A stretch of 64,000 nt of DNA. Source: Bradyrhizobium sp. DOA9 (GTDB taxonomy: Bacteria > Pseudomonadota > Alphaproteobacteria > Rhizobiales > Xanthobacteraceae). Below, in pieces: positions 32,963 to 41,263 of this stretch. Location of the stretch: positions 4,763,725-4,827,724 of the forward strand of contig NZ_DF820425.1 in the NCBI RefSeq assembly GCF_000617845.2, written 5' to 3'. Under the pieces are notes generated by a model, which had not been told where the DNA came from, searched no databases, and saw nothing but the letters and a program-made list of their open reading frames with translations. How positions within the stretch are numbered: position 1 is the stretch's first letter; each line of letters opens with the position of its first letter. A program made the position numbers and the translations under genes.

Positions 32963-34168
32963 ATGAGCACCGAGGCTCGAAAACCGCCGCCCCAGATCGC
33001 GCTGAAGATCCGGCGCATTATGGGCGGCAAGGCAGGCTGGAACGGCGTTGCCGTCCAGTTTGCCTTCGCGGCGATCCTGGGCTGGATCGGCTACGAGATC
33101 GTCTCCAATGCGCGGGCCAATCTCGAAAACCAGCACATCGCCGCCGGCTTCGGCTTCCTGAGGAACAATGCCGGCTTCGACGTCAACCAGACCCTGATCT
33201 CCTATACCGGCTCGGACACGTTCCTGCGCGTGTTCGTGGTCGGGCTGTTGAACACGCTCGTGGTCTCCGTGGTGGGCATCTTCTTCGCCACGGTGATCGG
33301 CTTCATCGTCGCGCTGTGCCGGCTGTCGCCCAATTGGCTGCTGTCGCGGGTCGGCGAGATCTATGTCGAGGTCATCCGCAATCTGCCGCTGCTGTTCCAG
33401 ATCCTGTTCTGGTATCTGGCAGTGCTCGCGGCTTTGCCCAATCCGCGGCAGAGCATTTCCCTGTTCGGCATTGCCTTCATCAGCAATCGGGGCCTCGTCG
33501 TTCCCAGCCCGGTCGGCCAGGGCGGTCTCGAGCCGTTCCTCGCAGTGCTGGCGCTCGGCATCGTCGCCTCGCTGGCGCTGCGCTTCTATGCGAGGCGAGC
33601 GCTGTTCCAGCGCGGGCAGGTGATCCGCATCTGGCCTTCCGTGCTGGCCTTGCTGTTCGGGCTTCCGCTGGCCACGATGCTGGTTTTCGGTCTGCCCTTC
33701 ACCTTCGAGCTGCCGCAACTGAGGGGCTTCAACTTCGCCGGCGGCTCACGCATCATCCCGGAATTCGTCGCGCTGACGGTGGCGCTGTCGACCTATACCG
33801 CCGCCTTCATCGCCGAGATCGTGCGCGCCGGCATCCTGTCCGTTCACAAGGGGCAGATGGAGGCGGGATCTTCGCTGGGCCTCAGCCGAGGCGCCACGCT
33901 CCGCCTCATCGTCGTGCCGCAGGCCATGCGCGTCATCGTGCCGCCGCTGACCAACCAGTACCTCAATCTCACCAAGAACTCGTCGCTGGCGGTCGCGATC
34001 GGCTATCCTGACCTGGTGTCGGTGTTCGCCGGCACGTCGCTGAGCCAGACCGGGCAGGCGATCGAGATCATCGCCATGACGATGGGCGTCTATCTCCTGA
34101 TCTCTCTCCTCACCAGCGCGATCATGAGCGTCTACGGTTGGCGCGTCAGCCGGAGTCTCGGCGCATGA
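32963..34168 (+). CDS. aapQ: general L-amino-acid ABC transporter, permease
   Basis: A 401-residue inner-membrane permease with about eight helices. The conserved EIVRAGILSVHKGQMEAGSSLGLSRG loop that docks on the ATPase is near residue 290. The N-terminal 190 residues hold an extra long loop typical of AapQ. It lies 25 bases after aapJ and overlaps aapM by ATGA (34165-34168). Confidence 0.92.
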   Translation: MSTEARKPPPQIALKIRRIMGGKAGWNGVAVQFAFAAILGWIGYEIVSNARANLENQHIAAGFGFLRNNAGFDVNQTLISYTGSDTFLRVFVVGLLNTLVVSVVGIFFATVIGFIVALCRLSPNWLLSRVGEIYVEVIRNLPLLFQILFWYLAVLAALPNPRQSISLFGIAFISNRGLVVPSPVGQGGLEPFLAVLALGIVASLALRFYARRALFQRGQVIRIWPSVLALLFGLPLATMLVFGLPFTFELPQLRGFNFAGGSRIIPEFVALTVALSTYTAAFIAEIVRAGILSVHKGQMEAGSSLGLSRGATLRLIVVPQAMRVIVPPLTNQYLNLTKNSSLAVAIGYPDLVSVFAGTSLSQTGQAIEIIAMTMGVYLLISLLTSAIMSVYGWRVSRSLGA

Positions 34169-35685
34169 GCGATGTCATCTCATCCAATTTCGTCCGCCGG
34201 GACCTGCTCGCCGAGCGTCCGGCGCCGGTGAAGACGACGGGCTTCATCGGCCTGATGCGCACGCGCCTGTTCAACTCGCCGACCAACATCCTGCTGACGA
34301 TCCTGGGCGCCTTGCTGCTCTGGTTCACCATCGTTCCCTCCGTCAAGTTCCTGATGGTCGATGCGGTCTGGAGCGGCAAGGACCGCGCCGCATGCCTCAC
34401 CGAGAATGCCGGCTTTGCGGTCGGCGCCTGCTGGCCCTACATCCAGGCTAAGCTCCCGCAACTGATCTACGGCTTCTATCCCGAGGCCGAGCGCTGGCGG
34501 GTGAACCTGACGCTGTTGCTCGCCGTCGTCCTGCTGCTGCCGCTGCTCATTCCGCGGCTGCCGGCCAAGAGCCTGAATGCCGGCCTGTTCTTCGTCGCCT
34601 TTCCGGTGGTGGCCTTCTTCCTGCTGCACGGCGGCGGCATCAAGGGCTTTGGGCTGAGCTGGACGGCCGGGCTGCTGCAATTGTTCGACGAGAGCATCGT
34701 CGGGGCCGGACAGGCGCTGCTCACCTCGAGCAGGACCTCCGCGATCGGCCCGCTGCTGTGGGGGCTCGGGAGCCTCATCGTCCTGCTCGGCACGGTGATC
34801 CATTGGCTGATCTTTCCGCTCACCTGGCTGCGCGATTATATCCAGGGCACGGGCCAGCCGGTCTGGGCGGATTTCGCCGTCACGGCCGCGATCGTCTGCG
34901 TGATCGCCTTCGTTCTCGGCGGCGGTGTTCGCACCGGAGGGCGGGCTCTGGCATCGAGCATCGCCACCTTCATCGGCATCGCCGTCGTCATCAGGCTGCT
35001 GGATCTCGACCACGGCGGATTGCCCATCGTAACGACGAATCTGTGGGGTGGCCTGCTGGTGACGCTCGTGGTCTCCGTCACCGGAATCGTCACCTCGCTG
35101 CCGATCGGCATTGCGCTCGCGCTGGGCCGCCGCTCGACCATTCCCTTGATCCGGGTCTTCTCGATCGCCTTCATCGAGTTCTGGCGCGGCGTGCCGCTGA
35201 TCACCGTGCTGTTCTTCGCAACCTACATGCTGCCGCTGTTCCTGCCCGGCAATTTCACCGTCGATGGCCTGGTGCGTGCGCTGATCGGCATCGCGCTGTT
35301 CACCGGCGCCTATCAGGCCGAGAACGTCCGCGGCGGGCTCGCGGCGATCCCGCGCGGACAGAGCGAGGCGGCCGCCGCCCTCGGGCTGTCCTGGTGGAAG
35401 ACCACCTCGCTGATCGTGCTGCCGCAGGCGCTGCGCCACGTCATTCCGAACCTCGTCAACAGCTTCATCTCGCTGTTCAAGGACACCTCGCTGGTCTCGA
35501 TCGTCGCCCTGTTCGATCTGCTCGGCTCGCTGCGCGCCTCGTTCGCGGATCCGAAATGGTCGACGCCGTCGACGGCGTTTACCGGCTTCGCCTTCGCCGG
35601 GATCATCTACTTCTTGTTCTGCTTTGGAATGTCGCGGTATTCGTTGTTCGTCGAGCGCCGCCTCAACGCCCACCGCCGTAACTGA
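34165..35685 (+). CDS. aapM: general L-amino-acid ABC transporter, permease
   Basis: A 506-residue second permease, longer than AapQ as in other rhizobia. The start at 34165 is in the ATGA overlap. About ten hydrophobic helices; the ATPase-docking loop ENVRGGLAAIPRGQSEAAAALGLSWWK lies near residue 395. It should form the heterodimeric channel with AapQ. aapP follows after 11 bases. Confidence 0.92.
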   Translation: MSDVISSNFVRRDLLAERPAPVKTTGFIGLMRTRLFNSPTNILLTILGALLLWFTIVPSVKFLMVDAVWSGKDRAACLTENAGFAVGACWPYIQAKLPQLIYGFYPEAERWRVNLTLLLAVVLLLPLLIPRLPAKSLNAGLFFVAFPVVAFFLLHGGGIKGFGLSWTAGLLQLFDESIVGAGQALLTSSRTSAIGPLLWGLGSLIVLLGTVIHWLIFPLTWLRDYIQGTGQPVWADFAVTAAIVCVIAFVLGGGVRTGGRALASSIATFIGIAVVIRLLDLDHGGLPIVTTNLWGGLLVTLVVSVTGIVTSLPIGIALALGRRSTIPLIRVFSIAFIEFWRGVPLITVLFFATYMLPLFLPGNFTVDGLVRALIGIALFTGAYQAENVRGGLAAIPRGQSEAAAALGLSWWKTTSLIVLPQALRHVIPNLVNSFISLFKDTSLVSIVALFDLLGSLRASFADPKWSTPSTAFTGFAFAGIIYFLFCFGMSRYSLFVERRLNAHRRN

Positions 35686-35696
35686 TCGAGGCCACC

Positions 35697-36434
35697 ATGT
35701 CCGAGCCCATCGTCAATATTTCCGGCCTGAACAAATGGTACGGCGAATTCCACGTCCTGCGCGACGTCGACCTCGCCGTGCAGAAGGGCGAGCGCATCGT
35801 GATCTGCGGCCCCTCGGGCTCGGGCAAGTCCACGCTGATCCGCTGCATCAATGCGCTGGAGGAATTCCAGGAGGGTGAGATCGTCGTCGACGGAATCGAG
35901 CTCGGGCCGAACCTCAAGCACATCGACGCGGTCCGCCGCGAAGTCGGCATGGTGTTCCAAAGCTTCAACCTGTTCCCGCATCTGACCGTGCTCGACAATT
36001 GCACGCTGGCGCCGATCTGGGTCCGCAACATCCCGAAGAAGGACGCCGAGGCGACCGCGATGAAGTTCCTGGAGCGGGTTAAGATCCCGCACCAGGCCAA
36101 CAAGTTTCCGGGCCAAATGTCCGGCGGCCAGCAGCAGCGTGTCGCGATCGCGCGAGCCCTGACCATGAACCCGAAGGTGATGCTGTTCGACGAGCCGACC
36201 TCGGCGCTCGACCCCGAAATGGTCAAGGAGGTGCTCGACACCATGGTCGACCTCGCCGAGGAAGGCATGACCATGCTGGTCGTCACCCACGAGATGGGCT
36301 TTGCCCGCGAGGTCGCCAATCGCGTCGTGTTCATGGACGCCGGGCAGATCATCGAGGCCAACACCCCGAACGAGTTCTTCGCTGCCCCGCAGCACGCCCG
36401 CACCAAGCTGTTCCTGAGCCAAATTCTGCGCTGA
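35697..36434 (+). CDS. aapP: general L-amino-acid ABC transporter, ATPase
   Basis: A 245-residue ATPase that powers the AapQM channel. Walker A is GPSGSGKST (about residues 38-46), Q-loop VFQSFNLFPHLT, signature SGGQQQR (about 143-149), Walker B VMLFDEPTSALD and H-loop VVTHEM. The length is standard for polar amino-acid ATPases. Last gene of the aap operon. The glycosyltransferase series begins 95 bases later and may or may not share the transcript. Confidence 0.95.
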   Translation: MSEPIVNISGLNKWYGEFHVLRDVDLAVQKGERIVICGPSGSGKSTLIRCINALEEFQEGEIVVDGIELGPNLKHIDAVRREVGMVFQSFNLFPHLTVLDNCTLAPIWVRNIPKKDAEATAMKFLERVKIPHQANKFPGQMSGGQQQRVAIARALTMNPKVMLFDEPTSALDPEMVKEVLDTMVDLAEEGMTMLVVTHEMGFAREVANRVVFMDAGQIIEANTPNEFFAAPQHARTKLFLSQILR

Positions 36435-36528
36435 GTCCGGCAACCTGTGGCTCCGCTGGTCTGGCCGCAAGCCTGGCACCATCCGAATCGGCTTGCCTCT
36501 TTCCGGACCCATCCTCCGGAGAGAGACC

Positions 36529-38760
36529 TTGCACAGCAGTGCCGGCGCGCGCGCATACCAGAATGCGCGACTGGAAAAGAAGCTGAGGAAGCAGGCGGAC
36601 GCCGTCATGGCCTTCGCGATCGAGGCGCTCGGGCAGGGCAGGCCCGATGAGGCGGAGATGCTGTGCCGCGAGATCTTGAAGGAGGTGCCGGATCATTTCC
36701 ATGCCACGCACCTGCTCGGCCTGCGTGCGTTCGACGGCGGGCGGCTCGACGAGGCGGAATTCCTGCTCGAGCGTGCGATTGCGCTCGATCCGCGCTCGCC
36801 CGATGCGCACGGCAATCTCGGAGCGGTGTATTTTGCGCTGGAGAAATTCAGCGAGGCCCGCGCATGCCAGGAGAAGGCCATCGCGCTGAAGCCGAATTGT
36901 CCGATCACCCTGACCAATCTCGGCAATACGTTGCTGCACATCGGCCGCGGCGATGAGGCGATCGGGCTGCACGAGCGGGCGATCAGGCTGAAGCCGGACT
37001 ACGCCGATGCGTTCTGCAACCGCGGCATGGCGGAATTGATGACGGGCCAGTTCGAGCGCGCCAGAGCGAGCTTCGATCGCGCCCTGGCGCTTCAGCCGTC
37101 TCACGCCGAGGCGATCGCGGGCAGGGGGATGGTCAGCCTCGAGCTCCGGCACTTCGCGGAGGCGGCCGCCGCCTTCGACGCCGCGCTGGCGATCAAGCCG
37201 GGTTCGCCGCGGATTCTGCTGCAGCGTGGACGGCTCAACTTGAGTTTATCCCGGCTGGAGCAGGCGGCCGCGGATCTCGACGCGGCGCTGGCGCAATCGC
37301 CACGGCTCGAGCTCGCGCTGTGCTGGCGGGCGCAGATCGACATTCTCGCGGGAGACACGGCGCGGGCAATGGCGGGGGTCAAGACGCTGCTCGAGGTCAA
37401 TCCGCGATCCGAGATGGGGCTGGCGCTGCTGGCGGCTTGCCACGTGAACCAGGGAGATATCGCAACCGCACTCGCACATCTCGACGCGGCGCTCGAGATC
37501 GCGCCCGACTTTCCGGAGGCGATCGGATACAAGATTTTCGTGCTGGACTACCTGCCGGAGGCCGATTTCGCCGCGCAGCAGGCCGCGCGAAAATACTGGT
37601 GGGACGCGATCGGCGCGAAGCTGCCGCAACGGACGCTGGCGCCGCGGCCGCTCGATCCGAACCGGCGGATCGTGATCGGATACGTCGCGTCCGAATTCAG
37701 GAACCACTCGGCGGCTTACTCTCTGTTGCCGGTGCTGCGCAATCATGATCACGCCCAGTTCAAAGTCGTCTGCTATTCCTGCTGGCCGGTGCAGGACGAG
37801 ATGACGGAGAGCTTCAAGCCTCTCGCGGATGTCTTTGTCGATGCCGCGCAATTGTCGGACGACGAACTGGCCGACCGCATCCAGGCCGATGGGATCGATA
37901 TTCTGATCGACGTCTCCGGGCACACGACCGGCAGCAGGCTTCATGTCTTTGCTCGCAAGCCGGCGCCGATCCAGGTCACGGGCTTCGGGCACGCCACCGG
38001 AACAGGCCTTCGAACTATGGACTACGTGCTCGCGGATCCGATCTTCATCCCGCACTCGGCGCGCCATCTCCTGGCCGAGAAGGTGCACGACCTGCCGTGC
38101 CTGATCACGATCGATCCGATCCTGGACATGCCGCCTTCGGAGCCTCCCATGCTCCGCAACGGCTACGTCACTTTCGGGGTGTTCAACCGCATCTTCAAGA
38201 TTTCGGGCGAGGCGATCCAGGTGTGGTCGAACGTGATGCATGCGGTGAGGGGGTCGAAGATCATCGTCAAGAACGGGCTGCTTGACGATCCATTGCTGCG
38301 CGATCGCCTGATCGCGCGGTTTGCGGCACAGGGGATCGGCGAAGAGAACGTCATCTGCATGGGCTCGACCTCGCGCCCCAAGCATCTGCGGGCCTTCGCG
38401 ATGGTCGACATTTCCCTCGACACCTTCCCGCAGAACGGCGGCATCAGCACCTGGGAGTCCCTCTATGCCGGCGTTCCCGTGGTCGCCAAGCTCGGCAACG
38501 GCGCCTCGTCGCGTGCCGGCGGCTCCATCGTCGCGGCCGTCGGCCTTCAGGACTGGGTCGCCGAGGATGACGCGGGCTATGCCGCGATCGCGTGCAAATA
38601 TGCGGCGCAGCCGGCCCACCTGGCAAAGCTGCGGACGGATCTGCCGGCTCGGATCGCAGCCTCGCCCGCCGGTGATGTCGAACATTACACGCGTGAGGTC
38701 GAAGCGGCCTATCGTCGGTTCTGGCGCGATCATTGCGCCGCCGCCTCAGAGGTGGCGTAA
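36529..38760 (+). CDS. SPINDLY/OGT-like TPR glycosyltransferase, copy 1
   Basis: A 743-residue protein from a TTG start (36529) preceded by TCCGGAGAG; this start and leader are shared by all three copies. Residues about 25-370 are tetratricopeptide repeats (for example ADAFCNRGMAELMTGQFERARASFDRAL). The rest is a GT41 domain: RIVIGYVASEFRNHSAAY with the His, ISGHTTG-type loop, APIQVTGFGHATGTG, FGVFNRIFKIS, and DTFPQNGGISTWESLYAGVPVVAKLG for the UDP-sugar site. The family adds single sugars (GlcNAc or fucose) to Ser/Thr of cytoplasmic proteins. The bacterial substrates here are unknown. Confidence 0.88.
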   Translation: MHSSAGARAYQNARLEKKLRKQADAVMAFAIEALGQGRPDEAEMLCREILKEVPDHFHATHLLGLRAFDGGRLDEAEFLLERAIALDPRSPDAHGNLGAVYFALEKFSEARACQEKAIALKPNCPITLTNLGNTLLHIGRGDEAIGLHERAIRLKPDYADAFCNRGMAELMTGQFERARASFDRALALQPSHAEAIAGRGMVSLELRHFAEAAAAFDAALAIKPGSPRILLQRGRLNLSLSRLEQAAADLDAALAQSPRLELALCWRAQIDILAGDTARAMAGVKTLLEVNPRSEMGLALLAACHVNQGDIATALAHLDAALEIAPDFPEAIGYKIFVLDYLPEADFAAQQAARKYWWDAIGAKLPQRTLAPRPLDPNRRIVIGYVASEFRNHSAAYSLLPVLRNHDHAQFKVVCYSCWPVQDEMTESFKPLADVFVDAAQLSDDELADRIQADGIDILIDVSGHTTGSRLHVFARKPAPIQVTGFGHATGTGLRTMDYVLADPIFIPHSARHLLAEKVHDLPCLITIDPILDMPPSEPPMLRNGYVTFGVFNRIFKISGEAIQVWSNVMHAVRGSKIIVKNGLLDDPLLRDRLIARFAAQGIGEENVICMGSTSRPKHLRAFAMVDISLDTFPQNGGISTWESLYAGVPVVAKLGNGASSRAGGSIVAAVGLQDWVAEDDAGYAAIACKYAAQPAHLAKLRTDLPARIAASPAGDVEHYTREVEAAYRRFWRDHCAAASEVA

Positions 38761-38874
38761 GAATATCCTGCGCCGGGCCCCGTGAAATCCCGGAGGCGAC
38801 GGGGCTCGGGTGACCGGCCGGCCAGGCTCGCGAATCAGTTAGACTCGACCCAGGGCATCCTCCGGAGAAACACC

Positions 38875-41145
38875 TTGCAGAAGAGCGGCGGCGCGCGCGC
38901 GTTCCAGAATGCGCGATTGCAGAAGAAGTTGATGAAGCAGGCCGACGCCGTCATCGCCGCTGCGGCGAACGCCTACGGCCAAGGCCGATACGCCGAGACC
39001 GAGGCGCTGTGCCGCGAGATCCTGAAAGCCCTTCCGGATCATGTCGATGCCATGCACTTGCTCGGCATGTGCGCCCATGACGGCCGGCGCCTCGATGAGG
39101 CGAGAGAGCTGCTGGAGCGCGTGATTGCGCTCGATCCGCGCCTGCACGATGCCCACAACAACCTCGCGACCGTGCATTTCGACCTCGGCAATTACGAGGA
39201 GGCGCGGCGCTGCCAGGAGAGGGCGATCGCGCTGAAGCCGAATTTCGCAGTGGCGATCACCAATCTCGGCAACACGCTGATGCATATGGGGCTGTACGAA
39301 CAGGCGCTCGAGATGCATGAGCGCGCGATCAAGATCAAACCGGATTATGCCGATGCGCTCTGCAATCGCGGCATGGTCGAGATCGTGCTTAGGCAGATCA
39401 CGCGCGCCAAGGAGAGTTTCGATCGCGCGTTGCTGTTTCAGCCGCGTCACGCCGAGGCCATCGTCGGCAGCGGCATGGTCAGCATTGAACTGCGGCATCA
39501 CGCGGAGGCGGCAGCCAAGTTTGCCATGGCGCTCGCGATCAAGCCCGGCGCGCCGAGGATCCTGGCCCAGCGCGGGCGGCTCAGCTACGAGCTGCAGCGC
39601 CTGCCCGAGGCGCTGGCGGATTTCGAAGCGGCGCTCGCGATCTCGCCCAAGCTCGAACTGGCGCTCCGCGGCAAGGCACAGACCTGCCTCTTGATGGGAA
39701 AGACCGCGCAGGCGATGGCGGCTGCAGCGGCGTTGATCGAGCAAAGTCCGCGCTCCGAGATGGGGCACGCCCTGATGGGCTTCGCTTATTCGAACCAGGG
39801 AGACATGGAAGCTGCGATCCAAAATCTCGATCGCGCGCTTGCCCTCCGGCCGGATTACGAAGATGCGATCAGGGGCAAGATCTTCTTGCTGGACTACCTG
39901 GCGGAGGCCGATTTCGCGGTCCAGCAGGCGGTGCGAACGTCCTGGTGGGATGCGATCGGCTCGAAGATTCCGCAAAGGACGCTCTCGAAGCGACCGCTTG
40001 ATCCGGACAAGCAGATTGTGGTCGGCTACGTCGCTGCCGAATTCCGACAACACTCGGCGGGCCTCACCTTGCTGCCGATCATGCGCCATCACGATCACGC
40101 CAACTTCAAGATCATCTGCTATTACTCATGGCCGGGGGCGGACGAGTACACCGCCATGTTCAAATCACTGGCGGACGTCTGGGTCGACGCCTGGGGGCTT
40201 TCGGACGACGAACTCGCCGACCGCATCGAGGCCGACAAGGTCGACATTCTGATCGACGTATCGGGCCACACGACCGGAAACAGGCTGCAAGTGTTCGCGC
40301 GCAAGCCGGCCCCGATCCAGGCCACCGGGTTCGGACATGCGACCGGCACGGGCATGCAGACCATGGACTATGTGCTCGCGGATCCCGTTTTCATTCCGCC
40401 TTCGGTCCGGCACCTGTTTCCAGAAAAGATCCAGGACCTGCCTTGCCTGATCACGATGGAACCCGTTTTGGATCTGCCGCCTTCCGAATTGCCGATGCTT
40501 CGTAACGGCTACGTCACCTTTGGCGTGTTCAACCGCATCTACAAGATCTCGGATCAGGCGATCTCCGTGTGGTCGCGCCTGATGCGGGAACTGCCGGGAT
40601 CGAAGATCATCCTCAAGCATGGTTTGCTCGATGATTCCCTGCTGCGCGATAGCCTCGTTGCACGCTTCGTGGCGCAGGGCATTGCCGAGGAGAACATCAC
40701 GTGCCTCGGCGTCACCTCGCGCCACGACCACCTGTTGGCCTTCGATAAGGTCGATATTTCGCTGGATACGTTCCCGCAAAATGGCGGCATCAGCACCTGG
40801 GAGTCGCTCTACGCGGGCGTTCCTGTCGTGGCCAAGCTCGGCAACGGCGCCTCTTCGCGTGCCGGAGCCTCTATCGTGGCCGGCGCCGGGCTCGGCGATT
40901 GGGTCGCCGAGGACGACGAGGGCTATATCGAGATCGCTCGCAAATTTGCTTCGCAGCCCGCACTGCTGGCGAAGTTGCGCGCAGACCTGCCGGCCAAGAT
41001 CGCGGCCTCGCCCGGCGGCAATGTCGAGATCTACACCCGCGAGCTCGAAGCGGGGTACCGCAAGTTCTGGCGCGACTATTGCGCCGCTGCCGCCGAGCGC
41101 GGCGACGCTGCGGTCAGCGGGACGGACGCATCTGGCGGCTCCTGA
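38875..41145 (+). CDS. SPINDLY/OGT-like TPR glycosyltransferase, copy 2
   Basis: A 756-residue paralogue, TTG start at 38875 behind CTCCGGAGAAACACC. The layout is the same as in copies 1 and 3: TPR array (about 25-370), then GT41 domain with IVVGYVAAEFRQHSAGL, ATGFGHATGTGMQTMDYVLAD, NRIYKISDQAISVW, LKHGLLDDSLLRD and DISLDTFPQNGGISTWE. It carries a 16-residue Gly/Ser/Asp tail that the others lack. It lies 114 bases after copy 1; the spacer repeats the leader found before copy 3 (GAATCAGTTAGACTCG), so the duplicated unit includes the leader. Confidence 0.88.
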   Translation: MQKSGGARAFQNARLQKKLMKQADAVIAAAANAYGQGRYAETEALCREILKALPDHVDAMHLLGMCAHDGRRLDEARELLERVIALDPRLHDAHNNLATVHFDLGNYEEARRCQERAIALKPNFAVAITNLGNTLMHMGLYEQALEMHERAIKIKPDYADALCNRGMVEIVLRQITRAKESFDRALLFQPRHAEAIVGSGMVSIELRHHAEAAAKFAMALAIKPGAPRILAQRGRLSYELQRLPEALADFEAALAISPKLELALRGKAQTCLLMGKTAQAMAAAAALIEQSPRSEMGHALMGFAYSNQGDMEAAIQNLDRALALRPDYEDAIRGKIFLLDYLAEADFAVQQAVRTSWWDAIGSKIPQRTLSKRPLDPDKQIVVGYVAAEFRQHSAGLTLLPIMRHHDHANFKIICYYSWPGADEYTAMFKSLADVWVDAWGLSDDELADRIEADKVDILIDVSGHTTGNRLQVFARKPAPIQATGFGHATGTGMQTMDYVLADPVFIPPSVRHLFPEKIQDLPCLITMEPVLDLPPSELPMLRNGYVTFGVFNRIYKISDQAISVWSRLMRELPGSKIILKHGLLDDSLLRDSLVARFVAQGIAEENITCLGVTSRHDHLLAFDKVDISLDTFPQNGGISTWESLYAGVPVVAKLGNGASSRAGASIVAGAGLGDWVAEDDEGYIEIARKFASQPALLAKLRADLPAKIAASPGGNVEIYTRELEAGYRKFWRDYCAAAAERGDAAVSGTDASGGS

Positions 41146-41263
41146 ACCGCATCCTGCCGGTGAGCCCCGGGATCTCCCGGACGGATTTCTGGTCCGGCAG
41201 TTCGGCCGGGCCGATACGCGAATCAGCTAGACTCGGCCCTGGGCCATCTTCCGGAGAGACACC